NCBI GenBank assembly: GCA_964578975.1
Contig: CAZOFA010000088.1
Span: forward strand, 1 to 7,597
DNA length: 7,597 nucleotides
DNA from: CAYRUP01 sp964578975
Lineage (GTDB): Bacteria > Pseudomonadota > Gammaproteobacteria > DSM-16500
Direction: 5' to 3'
Shown here: positions 5,339 to 7,597 of the stretch, one piece after another
Position numbering within the stretch: position 1 is the first letter of the stretch
How the letters are laid out: every line of letters begins with the position of its first letter
Position numbers and translations under genes: made by a program
Notes under the pieces: model-generated
Told to the model about the DNA's origin: nothing
Databases searched by the model: none
Seen by the model: the letters and a program-made list of their open reading frames with translations, nothing else

Positions 5339-6322
5339 TTACGTGACAAGCATATTTATTTTTTGCAGTTGATTACTCACCTTCGATAATTGATCGACAG
5401 GAATTAATAATGCGTAAGTTCCTTCTTTCGCTTTTAAAACATGGCCATGATTATAGTCAGGATTCAAGGTACGTAAGGTATCAATATCAATATCAGATGT
5501 TTTTGCCAACTTCACTAAATTCACAGGTTTTTTTAGCTTAAGCTCAGCAAAATAAGGTTTGTTATCAACCGGTGGTAAATGCACGCCATATTTTTGCGGG
5601 TTTGCAATGATAGCAGCGACGGCTAATAATTTTGGAACGTAACAACGTGTTTCACGCGGTAGTGATAAATTCCAATAATCAGGACTGCCTGCATGACGCA
5701 CGGCGGATTGAATTTTTGCTTGACCACAATCATAGGCGGCGATTGCTAAATACCAATTTCCGTTGAACATCGTGCCAAGATCTTTGAAATAAGCGAGTGC
5801 TGCATTCGTTGAACTCACCACATTACGACGTCCATCGTAACCAGATTTTACTTTCACGCCTAACTCATTTGCGGTGCGCGACATCAATTGCCAAAGACCA
5901 GCGGCACCCTTGTTTGAATGATCATTAGGATTAAATTCACTTTCAATCACAGGAATCAACGCAAGTTCAGAAGGCAAACCTTTTTCCTGTGTTTTTTGGT
6001 GAATATAATAGATATACGGAGCTGATGCCTCTAAAATCTGATTCAACTTACTTTGATCAGACAACAATTCACGTATCGCATCTTGCACTCGTTTAGATTG
6101 AGTTTTGTGATCCAATTTAAATTCACGACTAATGCTCTTCCAGATAGAATCTGATGGTACAGAACTTTCATTTACCGTGTAAATGGTATTGTCATTACCA
6201 TTAGCATTCGTGATGAAACTGGATTCTGCGATTTCTAGATTGTTACTCTTCAAAGCGATTAAGAGACTACAACTCAATACAGCTAATAACAAATATTTTG
6301 AAAAACTTGTTAATGTTTGCAT
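5339..6322 (-). CDS. mltD: Membrane-bound lytic transglycosylase, MltD type without clear LysM (327 aa)
   Basis: A peptidoglycan-cleaving enzyme (family GH23, SLT fold) that cuts the MurNAc-GlcNAc bond with formation of 1,6-anhydroMurNAc. Residues 10-24 form a hydrophobic signal or anchor; C18 might be a lipid site (AVLSC) but K9 lies too close for a textbook lipobox. Residues 60-110 match the MltD pre-domain (IWKSISREFKLDH, RVQDAI, APYIYYI). The SLT core follows: ELALIPVIESEF with predicted catalytic E127, GAAGLWQLM (139-147), YDGRRNVVSSTNAAL, NWYLAIAAYDCG (189-200) and RETRCYVPK (223-231). The tail (265-320) resembles the region after SLT in E. coli MltD (452 aa), but the sequence ends before any clear LysM repeat. 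AAYDCG replaces the usual AAYN-S/A-G. I chose ATG 6322-6320; an in-frame TTG at 6358 would add 12 residues but has AAAGGG only 1 nt upstream. Divergent from murB. Confidence 0.88.
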   Translation of the reverse strand: MQTLTSFSKYLLLAVLSCSLLIALKSNNLEIAESSFITNANGNDNTIYTVNESSVPSDSIWKSISREFKLDHKTQSKRVQDAIRELLSDQSKLNQILEASAPYIYYIHQKTQEKGLPSELALIPVIESEFNPNDHSNKGAAGLWQLMSRTANELGVKVKSGYDGRRNVVSSTNAALAYFKDLGTMFNGNWYLAIAAYDCGQAKIQSAVRHAGSPDYWNLSLPRETRCYVPKLLAVAAIIANPQKYGVHLPPVDNKPYFAELKLKKPVNLVKLAKTSDIDIDTLRTLNPDYNHGHVLKAKEGTYALLIPVDQLSKVSNQLQKINMLVT

Positions 6323-6431
6323 GGTTGCCCATGATACATGAAAACGTGCAATGTTCAAACCCTTTCAGGCATTTTTTTTCTAAGCGTATGATTTTTATTG
6401 CAAAAATTAACGGAAATTTTTACTGAAAATA

Positions 6432-6440
6432 TGCTATGAT
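6432..6440 (+). promoter_or_regulatory. Extended -10 promoter for murB
   Basis: TGCTATGAT is a TGn-extended -10 (TATGAT, 5/6 match) that would start transcription near 6447, giving a leader of about 30 nt. No good -35 is seen at 16-18 bp upstream, which is common for extended -10 promoters. The sequence upstream is A/T-tract rich. Confidence 0.5.
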
Positions 6441-6476
6441 GAGCACAAATCAAAGACTTATATTGTAGAATAAAAC

Positions 6477-7514
6477 ATGCATTCACACACATCTATCATT
6501 CAAGAAAATATTAATTTGAAACATCTCAACACGTTTGGTTTGAACGTGAAAACACGCTATTTTGCATCGATTCAGACTGCAGAAGATTTTAAATTAATTT
6601 TATCTAACGATATTTTTCATGCATTGCCAAAAATAATTTTAGGTGATGGCAGTAATATTTTATTTACTAAAGATTTTTATGATGGATTTGTCATCAAAAA
6701 TTCGATCAAAGGAATTCACTGCATAAAAGAAGATAAAAATCATGTTTGGCTTAAAATCGGCGCGGGAGAAAATTGGCATGATTTTGTGATGTATTGCATT
6801 CAACAAAATTATGCGGGTGTGGAAAATCTCTCTCTGATTCCAGGCACCGTTGGTGCTGCACCGATTCAAAATATTGGTGCATATGGGGTTGAATTATGCG
6901 AAATTTTTTGTGAACTGGATGCACTCAATTTGCAAAATGGTAACGTGCGCACATTTAGTAAAGAAGAATGTGAATTTGGTTATCGCAATAGTGTGTTTAA
7001 AAATACTTGTAAAAATCAATATGCCATTTTATCAGTGACATTGCGCCTTAATAAAACTCCAACGTTTCATCTTGATTACGGCGCTATCCAAGAAACGCTT
7101 AAACTTTTAAAAATAAATGACGTGACGATTAAAGGAATTAGTGATGCAGTGATTTATATTCGCCGCAGCAAATTGCCTGACCCAAAACAATTAGGAAACG
7201 CAGGAAGTTTTTTTAAAAATCCGATGATTGCTCGAGCACAATTTCTTGAATTAAAAAAATTATTTCCACACATTCCGCATTTTTCAACAAACGATCCAGA
7301 ATTAATAAAACTCTCTGCCGCTTGGCTTATTGAACAATGTGGCTTCAAAGGTAAGCGTTTTGGTGACGTGGGTGTTTATGAAAAACAAGCGCTCATTTTA
7401 GTGAACTATGGAACCGGCCACGGTCATGAAATACAAGAATTAGCCGAGAAAATACAGCATTCCGTGCAGGAAGAATTTAAAATATTTTTGACACCGGAAG
7501 TTAATTTTGTTTAG
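6477..7514 (+). CDS. murB: UDP-N-acetylenolpyruvoylglucosamine reductase MurB (345 aa)
   Basis: The FAD-dependent cytoplasmic enzyme that reduces UDP-GlcNAc-enolpyruvate to UDP-MurNAc with NADPH, the second committed step of peptidoglycan synthesis. The layout is the E. coli type I form (342 aa): LKHLNTFGL (14-22), FAD-binding ILGDGSNILF (54-63), KIGAGENWHDFV (93-104), ENLSLIPGTVGAAPIQNIGAYGVEL (116-140), FGYRNSVFK (167-175) with R170, KLPDPKQLGNAGSFFKNP (232-249) with proton-donor S244, AAWLIEQCGFKG (281-292) and LTPEVNF (338-344) with E341. By alignment R170, S244 and E341 match the E. coli catalytic Arg159, Ser229 and Glu325. ATG 6477 is the only sensible start, but there is no good Shine-Dalgarno before it, so translation may be weak or rely on the AT-rich leader. 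It stands alone on + and is divergent from the MltD-type gene. Confidence 0.97.
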   Translation: MHSHTSIIQENINLKHLNTFGLNVKTRYFASIQTAEDFKLILSNDIFHALPKIILGDGSNILFTKDFYDGFVIKNSIKGIHCIKEDKNHVWLKIGAGENWHDFVMYCIQQNYAGVENLSLIPGTVGAAPIQNIGAYGVELCEIFCELDALNLQNGNVRTFSKEECEFGYRNSVFKNTCKNQYAILSVTLRLNKTPTFHLDYGAIQETLKLLKINDVTIKGISDAVIYIRRSKLPDPKQLGNAGSFFKNPMIARAQFLELKKLFPHIPHFSTNDPELIKLSAAWLIEQCGFKGKRFGDVGVYEKQALILVNYGTGHGHEIQELAEKIQHSVQEEFKIFLTPEVNFV

Positions 7515-7521
7515 CTGACAT

Positions 7522-7597
7522 TTGTCATCCTGAACGAAGTGCCCTTCGAGACGCGCTGCGCGCTCCTCAGGGCGAACGGCTATCTGTGACCGTTCGC
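7522..7597. repeat. Second repeat family, 3' of murB, cut by window edge
   Basis: The sequence is sharply more GC-rich than the gene before it and full of inverted repeats: CGAAG 7535-7539 with CTTCG 7544-7548, a GCGC-rich core (7552-7564) flanked by CCCT (7542-7545) and AGGG (7569-7572), and GCGAACGG 7572-7579 with its complement CCGTTCGC 7590-7597. It begins within a few bases of the murB stop. GTCATCCTGAACGAAG followed by a GCGC-rich hairpin is a pattern familiar from dispersed intergenic repeats. It does not share the GTCATTGCGA words of the other two elements. The last inverted repeat suggests that a mirror copy continues beyond the edge. A 3'-end role for murB is inference. Confidence 0.7.

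Noticed and set aside
4330..5389. Plus-strand open frames across lysP
   Set aside because: They lie antisense to a strongly supported LysP, lack ribosome-binding sites and encode no recognisable protein.
6331..6358. Promoter TTGAAC / TATCAT for the MltD-type gene on the minus strand
   Set aside because: The spacer is 16 bp and the -10 is a 5/6 match, but transcription would begin almost at the ATG, leaving no leader; too uncertain to list.
6323..6358. TTG start at 6358 for the MltD-type gene
   Set aside because: AAAGGG ends 1 nt before the TTG, too close to serve it, and the signal segment reads normally from ATG 6322.

Overview
The window is about 7.6 kb of AT-leaning, gene-dense bacterial chromosome. 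The E. coli-like forms of LysP, MurB, an MltD-type transglycosylase and a cytochrome b561-YceI pair point to a gammaproteobacterium. The base composition and the dispersed GTCATTGCGA-type intergenic repeats suggest a Legionellales-like or host-associated lineage, but that placement is inference, with no marker gene to settle it.

Layout, left to right. At the left edge is the possible 3' end of a membrane-protein gene on the + strand. Its reading frame runs through a repeat element (115-235) before stopping. Facing it is a minus-strand operon read from about 2100 down to 235: a cytochrome b561 (yceJ-like), a periplasmic YceI-family protein overlapping it by ATGA, and an unrecognised 226-residue protein with an AT-hook-like motif and a fresh 30-bp in-frame tandem duplication. 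A divergent promoter region (about 2056-2204) separates this operon from a plus-strand APC permease of the YveA aspartate:proton symporter type. That permease converges on a minus-strand lysine permease (lysP), and a long inverted repeat (3757-3829) lies between the two stop codons. Upstream of lysP, and possibly co-transcribed with it, is a membrane-targeted lytic transglycosylase of MltD type without a recognisable C-terminal LysM repeat. It is divergent from murB, which carries an extended -10 promoter. A second, unrelated repeat family begins 3-5 bp after the murB stop and runs off the right edge.

Functionally the window combines cell-wall work (MurB for precursor synthesis, MltD-type enzyme for remodelling), amino-acid uptake (acidic amino acids and lysine, by homology) and an envelope redox/isoprenoid-binding pair (b561-YceI). 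Nothing here forms a defence island, CRISPR array, prophage or clear new system. The least explained parts are the AT-hook protein at the end of the yceJ-yceI operon and the repeat elements placed at gene 3' ends. No stretch over 300 bases lacks a gene: the non-coding parts are 3741-3836, 2056-2204, 6323-6476, 7515-7597 and perhaps part of 1-234.
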